Source: Cyanobacteria bacterium HKST-UBA02 (GTDB taxonomy: Bacteria > Cyanobacteriota > Vampirovibrionia > Obscuribacterales > Obscuribacteraceae). Taken from it: 16,379 bases of DNA. The position numbers were made by a program, and so were the translations under genes. Positions 6,554 to 13,790 of the stretch are shown one piece after another. The stretch is from positions 1-16,379 of the forward strand of contig JAGQHH010000020.1 in assembly GCA_020431945.1 (NCBI GenBank), given 5' to 3'. The notes beneath the pieces were generated by a model. That model was not told the DNA's origin, ran no database searches, and was given only the letters and a program-made list of their open reading frames with translations. Numbering within the stretch: the first letter of the stretch is position 1; each line of letters opens with the position of its first letter.

Positions 6554-9198
6554 CTGAAGCGCAAAACGAACCAGAGCGGACAGGCACCGGAGATCTGAAG
6601 GTCCTGGACTTCATCATCCTGCTGGGGCTGGTTTGCGGCTGTTATATGCTTTTCATCCACAGCTTCTTCTCTGCCGATGATCTCTGGCAGGTACACTTCG
6701 CGCATCGAGTCGTAAACGGCGAGCCGGACCTCCTGTGGCTCAATTTCTACAGCAATTATATGCAACTGCCGGGATTCGACTTCTACAGGCCGATCCTGGG
6801 AGTGACCTTCGCTATCGACTATCTGATCTCGCGAGCCGATCCCCTGGGCTATCACCTGACCAGTATCTTCCTGTTCTACTCAGGAGTGGTGCTGCTCTAC
6901 CTTCTCATTCGCGAGATCACCGATGACTGGCCGGAGGCGAACTCCCGCCTGATGGCCCTGGCTAGCTCGGCACTGTTTGCGGTATCACCGCTCAACGCCG
7001 AAGATGTGGTCTGGATCTCAGGACGAGCAGACACCTGCTGCCTGCCCTTCTTTCTCGCCTCTGTCCTCTTCGGTATCAAAGGTCTCAAAGGCAATCTCAA
7101 ACGCAACCTCTCTCTGGCTCTGGCCTCGTATGTAGTGGCACTGGGAAGCAAGGAGCTGGCCATCGTCGCCCCGGCTCTGGTCTTCTCCTACTATGTCCTC
7201 TGGAAACGAGCTCGTCCGGAGCCGCTCGAAGAAGAAGAATTTGAAGAGGAAGAGGAAGAGGAAGAGGAAGAGGAAGAGGAAGAAGAGGCAGCAGAAACAG
7301 AGAAATCCGCCTCCCTGTCGGCGCTCTCCGAAAATCTCCGGACTAAAGAAGAAGAAGAAGAAGAAGAAGAAAGTCAGCCGGAAGAGAAGGCTGAAGAAAA
7401 AGACCCGGGGGAAGAAGAAGCGCCCGAGCTCGCTCTCAGAGTCATTCGCGCTATCGAGTATTGCAGCCCCTTCGCAGCCGTGGCCGCGGCCTATCTGGCC
7501 ATGCGGTTCTTCGTTTTCGGCAATAGCCTGGGAGGCTATACCGGATCTTTCGGCGTAGCGATGCGCCACAAATTCTACTGGCGCTGGATCGAGCATGACA
7601 TGATTGCCCGGCTTCTGGTGCCTTTCCCCGACTATGTCGACGACCTGACGCACCAGCCACGCCTGGTGGCTACGATTATCGTGGCGGTCTGCATCATCAT
7701 CGGACTATTGAAAGTCCGCTTCATGGAGGTCCGCAAGAACCTTTTCATTTTTATTGCGGTCTGGTGCCTGGTGACTATCCTGCCGGTGGTGAATCTCCTG
7801 ATCTTGGACGCCGATCTGAGAAACTCCAGGCTGCTGATGCTATTCACCATTCCCATATCGATGCTCTGGCCGGCTCTGCTTTTCCATCCCACAGTCCAGA
7901 CCATGGACTTTGCCCTGGCATCCTATCTCAGACGTTTCACCCTGACCATCGGCACCATCTTGATGATGGTGCTCACCGGAGTATTCAGCTGGTGCACTTT
8001 CGAGATCAACAAAGACTGGCAGCGAGCCGGCGACATGGTCAATGACGTCTGGAAAGCCACCATCGCCCTGGTCAATAGCCGCAAGCAGGACGAGAGAGTG
8101 ATTCTGCTCGGGCTGCCCAGCGCTTACCGGGCTACCCATGTGATCTATAACGGCTCGACCTTTTACGATCTTCTCAAGCCGCCCTTCGTGACACCTTCGA
8201 TCACAGACAGGGTTGTCACATTCCTTCCTTTTATCGTCGGTCCCGGTGAGACCATCGACGCCAGCCGCCTGAAAGCGCTCCTGGCCGACACCAGCAAGAA
8301 ATATTCGATCTGGCGGTGGAACGACGAGGACGCAGTTTTCTATGCAGTCCATCTCACCTCCCCGCAAGAGAACCCTTCCAGCGGAGCCCCAATGAGGGTC
8401 GGCACCGCACACCAGCCGGGCATCTGGAGACCGATGGGATTCGCGAAATACACACCCGTGGACGAATTCACCATGGAGATGGAGAACACCCGGGAAGAAG
8501 ACGGCATGATCGTCACCGGTCTGAATATCAATCCCCTGGAGGCGGACTTCCTCGAATTCGATCTCTCCATAGAAGTCGATCCTGCCGATCTGACCGAGCT
8601 AATGCCCCTCTCGGTATCCTGGGGTGCCACCGGCGGCAACTCGAGCATCCATGCCATCAAGAAGAACTCTCGAGGGCCGTTCACCAACGCTCATCTTCGC
8701 CTGCGATTGTCGAACAACTGGCGCTGGTACACCAAAGAGCATATCGATCGTTTCATCATCCAGGTCGGTGCCGCCAAAAAGCTAGTGATCAAAAACATCT
8801 CTCTTACCAGAGCCGACGATCTTGTACCGGCCATCGCTTTCGAGAACCTCGAGCCGACCACCAGCGGCGAGCATGTTTGCGGCAAGAAAGAGAAAGTCGT
8901 CTTGTTGTGGGACAACAGCCTCATAGCAGACGCCAGGGATGCCCGGATTCAAATCAGCAATCTCAACTACTTCTTCAATAACACTGCGGTAAATCCTCGC
9001 TCAGAGCTGGTCCAGAAGCAGATGAGCGTAAAAGGAAAGACAGGTCGTATCGAGCTGCCCGCCGATCTTTTCAAGACTCCCGGCTATTACCAGGTACGCA
9101 TGTATGCCGTAAACGACGAGGGCAAGGCGACCGGCGAGATGTCCGACGCTCTGACCCTCTACAAGCTGGGCAATTATAAGGACACCTATATTCATTGA
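6550..9198 (+). CDS. GT-C-type multi-pass membrane glycosyltransferase-like protein with polyglutamate loop
   Basis: This 882-residue protein has about 10-12 membrane helices in residues 20-480 and a large soluble C-terminal region (about 490-882). The first extracytoplasmic loop has an acidic ADDLWQ motif (42-47) and FYRPI (78-82). SPLNAEDVVWISGRAD (146-161) and SKE (200-202) follow. This pattern resembles GT-C enzymes of the ArnT/PMT/TMTC-like group, which use polyprenyl-phosphate sugars. After helix VLWKR, whose basic end suggests a cytoplasmic loop, residues 227-300 are an acidic insertion with runs of 15 and 8 glutamates. The C-terminal part looks beta-rich and may hold carbohydrate-binding or Ig-like folds (about 640-775 and 780-880). 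Translation is coupled to the SGNH gene through ATGA at 6550-6553, so it probably glycosylates the same surface polymer. Activity and substrate are inferred. Confidence 0.75.
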   Translation: MTEAQNEPERTGTGDLKVLDFIILLGLVCGCYMLFIHSFFSADDLWQVHFAHRVVNGEPDLLWLNFYSNYMQLPGFDFYRPILGVTFAIDYLISRADPLGYHLTSIFLFYSGVVLLYLLIREITDDWPEANSRLMALASSALFAVSPLNAEDVVWISGRADTCCLPFFLASVLFGIKGLKGNLKRNLSLALASYVVALGSKELAIVAPALVFSYYVLWKRARPEPLEEEEFEEEEEEEEEEEEEEEAAETEKSASLSALSENLRTKEEEEEEEESQPEEKAEEKDPGEEEAPELALRVIRAIEYCSPFAAVAAAYLAMRFFVFGNSLGGYTGSFGVAMRHKFYWRWIEHDMIARLLVPFPDYVDDLTHQPRLVATIIVAVCIIIGLLKVRFMEVRKNLFIFIAVWCLVTILPVVNLLILDADLRNSRLLMLFTIPISMLWPALLFHPTVQTMDFALASYLRRFTLTIGTILMMVLTGVFSWCTFEINKDWQRAGDMVNDVWKATIALVNSRKQDERVILLGLPSAYRATHVIYNGSTFYDLLKPPFVTPSITDRVVTFLPFIVGPGETIDASRLKALLADTSKKYSIWRWNDEDAVFYAVHLTSPQENPSSGAPMRVGTAHQPGIWRPMGFAKYTPVDEFTMEMENTREEDGMIVTGLNINPLEADFLEFDLSIEVDPADLTELMPLSVSWGATGGNSSIHAIKKNSRGPFTNAHLRLRLSNNWRWYTKEHIDRFIIQVGAAKKLVIKNISLTRADDLVPAIAFENLEPTTSGEHVCGKKEKVVLLWDNSLIADARDARIQISNLNYFFNNTAVNPRSELVQKQMSVKGKTGRIELPADLFKTPGYYQVRMYAVNDEGKATGEMSDALTLYKLGNYKDTYIH
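7243..7287 (+). repeat. GAAGAG hexanucleotide repeat (polyglutamate tract 1)
   Basis: Six perfect GAAGAG copies (7243-7278) are followed by GAA GAA GAG, encoding 15 consecutive glutamates (residues 232-246 of the GT-C protein). Four GAA codons and one TTT precede it at 7228-7242. Because the unit is six bases, slippage would change loop length without breaking the frame. Confidence 0.95.
7348..7371 (+). repeat. GAA trinucleotide repeat (polyglutamate tract 2)
   Basis: Eight consecutive GAA codons encode residues 267-274 of the GT-C protein, about 60 bases after the first tract. A third, shorter acidic cluster of GAA/GAG codons lies at about 7378-7422. Confidence 0.95.
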
Positions 9199-9222
9199 TA
9201 ATTGATTGCTTTCTGTGATATT
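9195..9222 (+). promoter_or_regulatory. Candidate promoter for the TPR gene
   Basis: TTGATA (9195-9200, five of six to TTGACA) is followed after 16 bases by GATATT (9217-9222, four of six to TATAAT), preceded by a TG as in extended -10 promoters. It overlaps the stop of the GT-C gene and would start transcription about 35 bases before the TPR start. The region is AT-rich compared with its surroundings. It is a weak to moderate match. Confidence 0.35.
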
Positions 9223-9262
9223 TTCTCGATCCGTTCGACCCGGCACAAGGCATCGCTTGACA

Positions 9263-10174
9263 ATGAGTACATGGAAAGAGCTCCACGACAAAGGCTATGC
9301 CCTGGCCACCGATGGTGACGCCGAAGGCGCCGAGGAATTCCTTTTAAAAGCAATCGATCTGGCATCCCGGGAAGGTATGAGCGACGAGCTCTGCGACAGT
9401 CTCAACTGCCTGGCGGTCATCTATCATCTGACCGATCGGCTGGATGACGCCAAAGCCCTATTTCAGCGAACCATAGACGTCAATCCGGACTCCGAGGAGC
9501 TGGGAGCTGCCTATGACGGGCTGGCTACCATCCTCTGCCAGGAAGACCGCTATGACGAAGCCCTGGACCTCTATGCCACAGCCCTATCCGAGTGCCGCAA
9601 GCACGACTCCACCGCCGGGGTCCTGGAAGTGGAGTGCAAGCTTCTCGCCCTCATGGATCTGCTCGGTGATTTCGGCGAATCGGAAGTGGCGGCGGAGACT
9701 GTCGAGCAAGTCAGAGAAAAAGCTGCTCAGGCATTGAAATTTCTCGATCTCAAAGAAGACGCCGGTGCCGAGGAGATAATCGAGACTCTGGACAGCCATA
9801 TAGACGGGCTCCAGCAAGAACTGGCCGGCTCTCCCGAGCGCCTGGTAGCCGAAGAGAACGCCCTGGCCGAGCGCGCCGTCCTCCTCGGTAGTCTCTGGGG
9901 CGAGACCCTGGCGAAGCAATTCGGCTGGCACTGGACTTTCGTGGAGATAGGATCTTCCAAGATCCTCACCATAGTCTCCCCTGATCGCGCTCTGGCTATC
10001 TATCCCTGCCAGTTCGTCTCTTCCTGCCTGCTCGATGCCGATCAGGACTGCACCATTCTGCTGGCTTACAATATGATGCAGGATGGTCTCGGGGATGTAC
10101 CCGCCAATGGCTTCGAGAACGTTATGGAAGGCGTGTTCAGGATGTTCCCGGAAGAAGCTGCGAGCAAGCCCTGA
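9263..10174 (+). CDS. Tetratricopeptide-repeat protein with a DUF3806-like C-terminal domain
   Basis: The 303-residue soluble protein carries TPR helices at about 5-110 (units around GYALATDGDAEGAEEFLLKA, LAVIYHLTDRLDDAKALFQR and LATILCQEDRYDEALDLYAT), then a longer helical segment (120-205). The C-terminal domain (about 205-297) contains GSLWGETLAKQFGWHW and IVSPDRALAIYPCQFV, which resembles the uncharacterised DUF3806 type; this is a tentative call. TPRs make protein contacts. No signal peptide or membrane helix is seen, so it is cytoplasmic. The start is uncertain: ATG at 9263 is conventional, but an in-frame TTG at 9257 has AAGG at the ideal six-base distance. Another in-frame TTG at 9206 would add residues that do not extend the TPR. 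The next gene starts 23 bases after this stop. Confidence 0.85.
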   Translation: MSTWKELHDKGYALATDGDAEGAEEFLLKAIDLASREGMSDELCDSLNCLAVIYHLTDRLDDAKALFQRTIDVNPDSEELGAAYDGLATILCQEDRYDEALDLYATALSECRKHDSTAGVLEVECKLLALMDLLGDFGESEVAAETVEQVREKAAQALKFLDLKEDAGAEEIIETLDSHIDGLQQELAGSPERLVAEENALAERAVLLGSLWGETLAKQFGWHWTFVEIGSSKILTIVSPDRALAIYPCQFVSSCLLDADQDCTILLAYNMMQDGLGDVPANGFENVMEGVFRMFPEEAASKP

Positions 10175-10197
10175 CCGGAAGAAGCAGTAGAAGACGA

Positions 10198-11334
10198 TTG
10201 AGCAGTTTCGTCAAGATTTCCGCCATGCCGGTGCCGGCGTCGGCTCTCTACCGGTGGCATAGGCGACCGGGGGCTTTCATGCGACTCAAGCCTCCCTGGG
10301 AAAACGTCGCCCTGGTGGGTGGATCGGAAGAAGTAGCAAACGGATCCCGGGCAGTGATCGAGATTCGCCCTGGCCCCTCCCCGGTTCCAGCAATTCGCTG
10401 GACAGCCGAGCACTTCGATATAGTCGAGAATCGCTCTTTTTCGGACCGGCAGATCTCTGGGCCCTTCGCGAGCTGGTGCCACCGGCACATATTCGAAGAA
10501 GTGGACGAGGAATCTTCCAGGCTCGAAGACAGGATCGATTTCGCCCTGCCCCTCCTGATCCCGGGGATTTTTGTAAAAGGTAAGCTGGAGCGCCTTTTCC
10601 AGTACAGGCACGACCTCACCCGAGGCGATCTCGAGATCGGCAAACGACTTCGCAATTCGGGAAGTCTGAGTATTGCCCTGACAGGTGCCACCAGCACTGC
10701 CCTGGCCGCAGCCCTGAAGCCCTTTCTGACCACCCAGGGTGATCGAATCGTCGATGAGGACCAGGCAGAGATTCTCATTCAGCTCGTCAGCGAGAAAAAC
10801 TGGTCCCAGGTCTTCCAGGAGATCAATGGACGCCGCGGCTCCCGGCGTCTTGTCTCGGTCTATTGCGGTCGGGGCGAGCCCGATAGAGAAAGCCTGGAAG
10901 ATCTTCGCCGCCGGCTTGAAACTGAGACCGCCACGGCTATCCTTCCCGGGCTGGTGCTCGACCCTTACAGCTCCGGCTCGAGCGCCGAACCAGGCACCAT
11001 ATATGATAGCAATACGGAACTGAGCTGGATCAGCCAGGCGGACTTCCTGGACACGATCTATACAGCCGCTGCGACCCCGGATATGACGGGACTGCTGCAT
11101 GCCGCAGCACCAGATACGGTGACTATTTCCGAGCTCTCAGATTGCCTTCGCCGGGGTCTCTCGACATTTCTTCCCGGTCCCCTGGCCGAGATGAAAACTG
11201 CGGAGCTCAATCGGTCTATTCTGTCCAAAAGCATCGGTGCCGGAACTGCGACGATTTCCCGGAGTAAAATCGCGAATTTCAGGCATCCCACTCCGGCCAG
11301 CGCTTTGGTCGGTATACTCGGCGTAACACTTTGA
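10198..11334 (+). CDS. SRPBCC domain fused to a degenerate TIGR01777-type epimerase domain
   Basis: Residues 1-145 form an SRPBCC (START-like, cyclase/dehydrase) domain recognisable by ALYRWHRRPGAFMRLKPPWE, ISGPFASWCHRHIF and RLEDRIDFALP. A linker FQYRHDLTRGDLEIGKRL leads to the region that in the family is an NAD(P)-binding SDR fold. The fold starts as usual (LSIALTGAT, then LKPFLTTQG), but the dinucleotide Gly motif is replaced by ATSTALAA. The part normally holding the YYG active-site segment is shortened to LVSVYCGRGEPDRE. The C-terminal end is conserved in pattern: ELSWISQADFLDTI (274-287), AAAPDTVTISEL (302-313) and FRHPTPASALVGILG (361-375). Length is 378 against about 450-480 for intact fusions, with no stop or frameshift. 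It is probably non-catalytic and kept for another role. The start is TTG; no better start exists nearby. Confidence 0.8.
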   Translation: MSSFVKISAMPVPASALYRWHRRPGAFMRLKPPWENVALVGGSEEVANGSRAVIEIRPGPSPVPAIRWTAEHFDIVENRSFSDRQISGPFASWCHRHIFEEVDEESSRLEDRIDFALPLLIPGIFVKGKLERLFQYRHDLTRGDLEIGKRLRNSGSLSIALTGATSTALAAALKPFLTTQGDRIVDEDQAEILIQLVSEKNWSQVFQEINGRRGSRRLVSVYCGRGEPDRESLEDLRRRLETETATAILPGLVLDPYSSGSSAEPGTIYDSNTELSWISQADFLDTIYTAAATPDMTGLLHAAAPDTVTISELSDCLRRGLSTFLPGPLAEMKTAELNRSILSKSIGAGTATISRSKIANFRHPTPASALVGILGVTL

Positions 11335-11426
11335 TATTAAATACTTAGGGTCGGGCATAAAGAATTAACCCCCGGTGAGCTTCGAGCCACCTTCTTACTA
11401 GCCAAACGACGTTGGACAGACTGGTC

Positions 11427-12566
11427 ATGCAGAGCAGCTATTCGCCAGGCAAATTCCCTTCCTTCCCCTTCGCGAGCTCGTCCCGCGATAGCGCTGCCGA
11501 TTCGGGCTATTACGGCTGGGTCATGCACCCGGTAATCGACCTCCTGCTCGTCTGCGGGGGGCTTATCTGGATTTTCGCAGCTCTCATGGCCACCGGGATG
11601 ATACCGGTTATGAACAACCCCACCGGTCCTTTCATCACCACCGTCACTATCGCCTGTCTGATCGTCTTCACCATGCCCCACCAGATGGCGACCTACCTGA
11701 GAGTGTTCAACAGCAAGCACACCAGGGCCAAGCTGGGCAAGGCAGTGCTTCTTCTCGGGCTCCTCTGCATAGCCATGGGGCTGATGGTCACCTGTTCGCC
11801 CTACTGGGCCTCGGTCATAGGCCGCTTCACCCTGGGCTTCTCCTTCCAGCACTTCTTCGCCCAGGCATACGGCATCGCTCTTCTCTACTGCTACAAGCGC
11901 GGGTTCATCCTGAGCAAAGTCGAGAAGGATACTCTCTTCTGGCTGGTCCAGGCCGGGATCTGGGCTGCGATCACCGGCATATTCAGCCATCCTACCCTCA
12001 AGGTAGGCGGTCTCACCCTGGAGCCGGTCATGGCGATTCCACTATGGGTGCGGGGAATCTTCGACACCCTGGTCATCGCCCTTACGATAGCCTTCCTGAC
12101 CATGATGGCGATGAAATGGCACAAGACCAAGAAAGTCATTCCGTTCCCGGCGGTGCTGACCCTTGTGAGTTGCTTCTTCTTCCTGGATTATCTGACCAGG
12201 AACGGCAATCTCCTCGCTATCGCGATTCTCGGCCAGGCCCTCTTCCATACGCCCCAGTACCTGGTGATTACCACTGCCTACCACCTGAAAGAGGTTGGTC
12301 TGCCCAAGGACCTCCCGAGCTCGAGGATCTGGACCCAGCTCGCCAGACCCACAGCCCTGAAATATCTGGCATTCGTCCTGGGAGCAGGCTGGATCATGTC
12401 CACCGTAATCGGGCCCTATCTTCCCGAGCTCGGCGCCCTGGCGGGCTTCAAGCTGGAGCTGGCTCTCTGCGGCTACTACTGCGCCATCAATATCCATCAC
12501 TATATGGCTGATGCCCTGATCTGGAAGATGAAGGACAAAGAGACCCTCGATCTTCTCCTTGCCTGA
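11427..12566 (+). CDS. Multi-pass membrane protein with conserved-looking histidines, family unknown
   Basis: This 379-residue protein has about nine or ten membrane helices from residue 35 on, after a Ser-rich cytoplasmic-looking N terminus. Polar residues sit at helix edges in motifs that look functional: H34 in WVMHPVID, H85 in TMPHQMATYLR, H142 in FSFQHFFAQAYG, H274 in ALFHTPQYLV and H357-H358-x3-D362 in NIHHYMADALIWK. Such spaced His/Asp residues in helices are typical of metal- or heme-binding membrane oxygenases and desaturases, but I cannot name the family. A TTG at 11412 in the same frame would add five residues; the ATG at 11427 has a weak GGA ten bases upstream. A 92-bp gap follows the epimerase-like gene. 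It converges on the next gene with a three-base gap. Confidence 0.75.
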   Translation: MQSSYSPGKFPSFPFASSSRDSAADSGYYGWVMHPVIDLLLVCGGLIWIFAALMATGMIPVMNNPTGPFITTVTIACLIVFTMPHQMATYLRVFNSKHTRAKLGKAVLLLGLLCIAMGLMVTCSPYWASVIGRFTLGFSFQHFFAQAYGIALLYCYKRGFILSKVEKDTLFWLVQAGIWAAITGIFSHPTLKVGGLTLEPVMAIPLWVRGIFDTLVIALTIAFLTMMAMKWHKTKKVIPFPAVLTLVSCFFFLDYLTRNGNLLAIAILGQALFHTPQYLVITTAYHLKEVGLPKDLPSSRIWTQLARPTALKYLAFVLGAGWIMSTVIGPYLPELGALAGFKLELALCGYYCAINIHHYMADALIWKMKDKETLDLLLA

Positions 12567-12569
12567 AAC

Positions 12570-13142
12570 TCAGATATCGCACTGAAGCATGTTCCGGATC
12601 ATCATTTCGGAGCTCGTCAGGCATTCCGGCGACTTCCTGGCATACTTTTCCTCCAGGGCGCGCCTGTGGTCCCGTTCCAGCTTATCCCGAGCCGTCAGGT
12701 CCATGGTCCGGACACACAGTCGAGACAATTCAAGGGAGCGGGATGAAGCCCTCATGAAGTCCTCTACGCCGGTGGCGCCGGAGGCGCTAATCTGTGCTGC
12801 CAGGTCGCAGGTTTCACGGGCGAGATAAGCAAGCCCGCAGGTACTGTCGAGGGTGCCGCCCTCGAACAGCGAGAAAGACTTGCCCAGTATACTGAAGCTC
12901 AAGCTTGTCCGCCTCGACTGGCATTTTTCCGGAGCCTGCCGTGCGAAGGCAGGCTCCACGACAGCCGGACCGGATCCCGAGCCGAGCTCTTTCAGGGTGG
13001 TCGGACCGCCTGGCAGATTGATGACATAAGCCTCGGAAGGGGGCTGAAAGCCACTATCGGCTAGCAGCCGAGCGTGGCTCTCGAGTTTGCCTTGCTCCCG
13101 ATCGCCGGCGCTGGTCTCGCCGGTTCCGTCTGAAGTCCTCAC
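12570..13142 (-). CDS. Hypothetical protein, Cys-containing, coupled to the upstream gene
   Basis: This 190-residue protein is not recognised. Residues 1-75 are polar, Gly/Ser/Glu-rich and probably disordered. Residues 78-110 alternate like beta strand then helix (LSFSILGKSFSLFEGGTLDS). Residues 110-190 are helical, charged and contain C112, C143, C174 and C188. There is no signal peptide or membrane helix. The start is GTG: the upstream stop TGA and this GTG overlap as GTGA (13139-13142), with GGTGAG five bases before it, so the two genes are translated as a pair. The middle of this protein resembles the matching part of its partner weakly (a Cys after a strand-rich stretch, then helices), hinting at ancient duplication. 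No function is proposed. Confidence 0.65.
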   Translation of the reverse strand: MRTSDGTGETSAGDREQGKLESHARLLADSGFQPPSEAYVINLPGGPTTLKELGSGSGPAVVEPAFARQAPEKCQSRRTSLSFSILGKSFSLFEGGTLDSTCGLAYLARETCDLAAQISASGATGVEDFMRASSRSLELSRLCVRTMDLTARDKLERDHRRALEEKYARKSPECLTSSEMMIRNMLQCDI

Positions 13143-13708
13143 GGCCGCTCACCGCCCATTGTCTCGACCGCGTGCTTCGAGCCCTGGCCTATGATCTCGG
13201 TCATTTCCAGGTAATTCTTGACGGCGGCATCTTTTAAAGCTCCAAGCTGCGATGGCGAAAGACCGATTCGAGACAGAGTCTCAGCAGCACCAGCGGTAGA
13301 GTTCATTGTCTGTCCCAGGTTCGAGACTCCCTCGGTCATAGCCTGGCCGGATCGAGCATCGAGACAGGCTGCATCGGTACCCGTCACTCCCAGCCCTACC
13401 CCGGTGCCGGCCACTGTTGCCTGCAGGTCCACCGAGAAATCCTGGCACTCGACATAGGCATGATCCGGAAGAGCAGGATGATAATAGACACTCTGCTTGT
13501 CACCATCGATGGTTAACTGCTGGCTGCTGCGCTGATCTCCTGTTTCGGCAGCAGCACTGCTCTGGGCCGCACTGCTCGCTCGACTTTCAGCCCGGCTATC
13601 TCCCTGGACGCTCAGCAAATTGAGGTTGCTTCGATCCTCGGATCTCGCTTCATCCGCGTGTTTGTCGCCATGCCTGTCTTCGTGATTTATCTCGTGTCGT
13701 CCGCCCAT
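13139..13708 (-). CDS. Hypothetical protein with His/acid-rich N terminus
   Basis: This 189-residue protein is not recognised. Residues 2-25 are unusually rich in His, Asp and Glu (GGRHEINHEDRHGDKHADE). Residues 38-63 are Ser/Ala/Gln-rich and low complexity. Residues 74-115 look beta-rich with a Gly patch (VAGTGVGLGVTGTDAACLDA). The C-terminal half (115-180) is helical. No signal peptide is seen. The start is ATG at 13708, chosen because a strong GGAGGG lies seven bases upstream; the in-frame TTG at 13723 would place that site inside the coding region. It overlaps the next gene by GTGA. The kinase gene ends 82 bp upstream on the same strand, so co-transcription is possible. Function is unknown; metal binding by the His-rich end is speculation. 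Confidence 0.65.
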   Translation of the reverse strand: MGGRHEINHEDRHGDKHADEARSEDRSNLNLLSVQGDSRAESRASSAAQSSAAAETGDQRSSQQLTIDGDKQSVYYHPALPDHAYVECQDFSVDLQATVAGTGVGLGVTGTDAACLDARSGQAMTEGVSNLGQTMNSTAGAAETLSRIGLSPSQLGALKDAAVKNYLEMTEIIGQGSKHAVETMGGERP

Positions 13709-13712
13709 TGTC

Positions 13713-13740
13713 GAGCCCTCCAAAGGTAGAATACGGGCTC
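13713..13740 (-). promoter_or_regulatory. Leader hairpin overlapping the ribosome binding site of the 13139-13708 gene
   Basis: On the minus-strand transcript GAGCCC (13735-13740) can pair with GGGCTC (13713-13718) across a 16-base loop. The ribosome binding site GGAGGG (13716-13721) has three of its six bases in the 3' arm, and the start codon is at 13708. Folding would partly hide the site. The stem is only six base pairs, so it may be incidental; no U-run follows, so it is not a good terminator for the kinase gene. Confidence 0.3.
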
Positions 13741-13790
13741 AATGTTAGACCGATGCAGATGGCAAAGTTATGGCAGAATCGAAAAGCTCA

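Noticed and set aside
7228..7422. Polyglutamate repeats as a phase-variation switch or CRISPR-like array
   Set aside because: Units of three and six bases cannot shift the frame, and there are no spacers or palindromic repeats.
7018..7653. Minus-strand frame with long phenylalanine runs
   Set aside because: The phenylalanines are only the reverse reading of the GAA/GAG repeat in the GT-C gene.
10066..11100. Long minus-strand open frame of 344 codons opposite the SRPBCC-epimerase gene
   Set aside because: The plus-strand frame has clear SRPBCC and TIGR01777 similarity over its length; the minus frame has no recognisable domain and overlaps the end of the TPR gene.
11337..11990. Minus-strand frame of 217 codons opposite the histidine-rich membrane protein
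   Set aside because: The plus strand encodes a coherent series of hydrophobic helices; the reverse frame is a polar shadow.
13709..13723. TTG start at 13723 for the His-rich protein
   Set aside because: It would put the strong GGAGGG site inside the coding sequence; the ATG at 13708 is correctly spaced from it.
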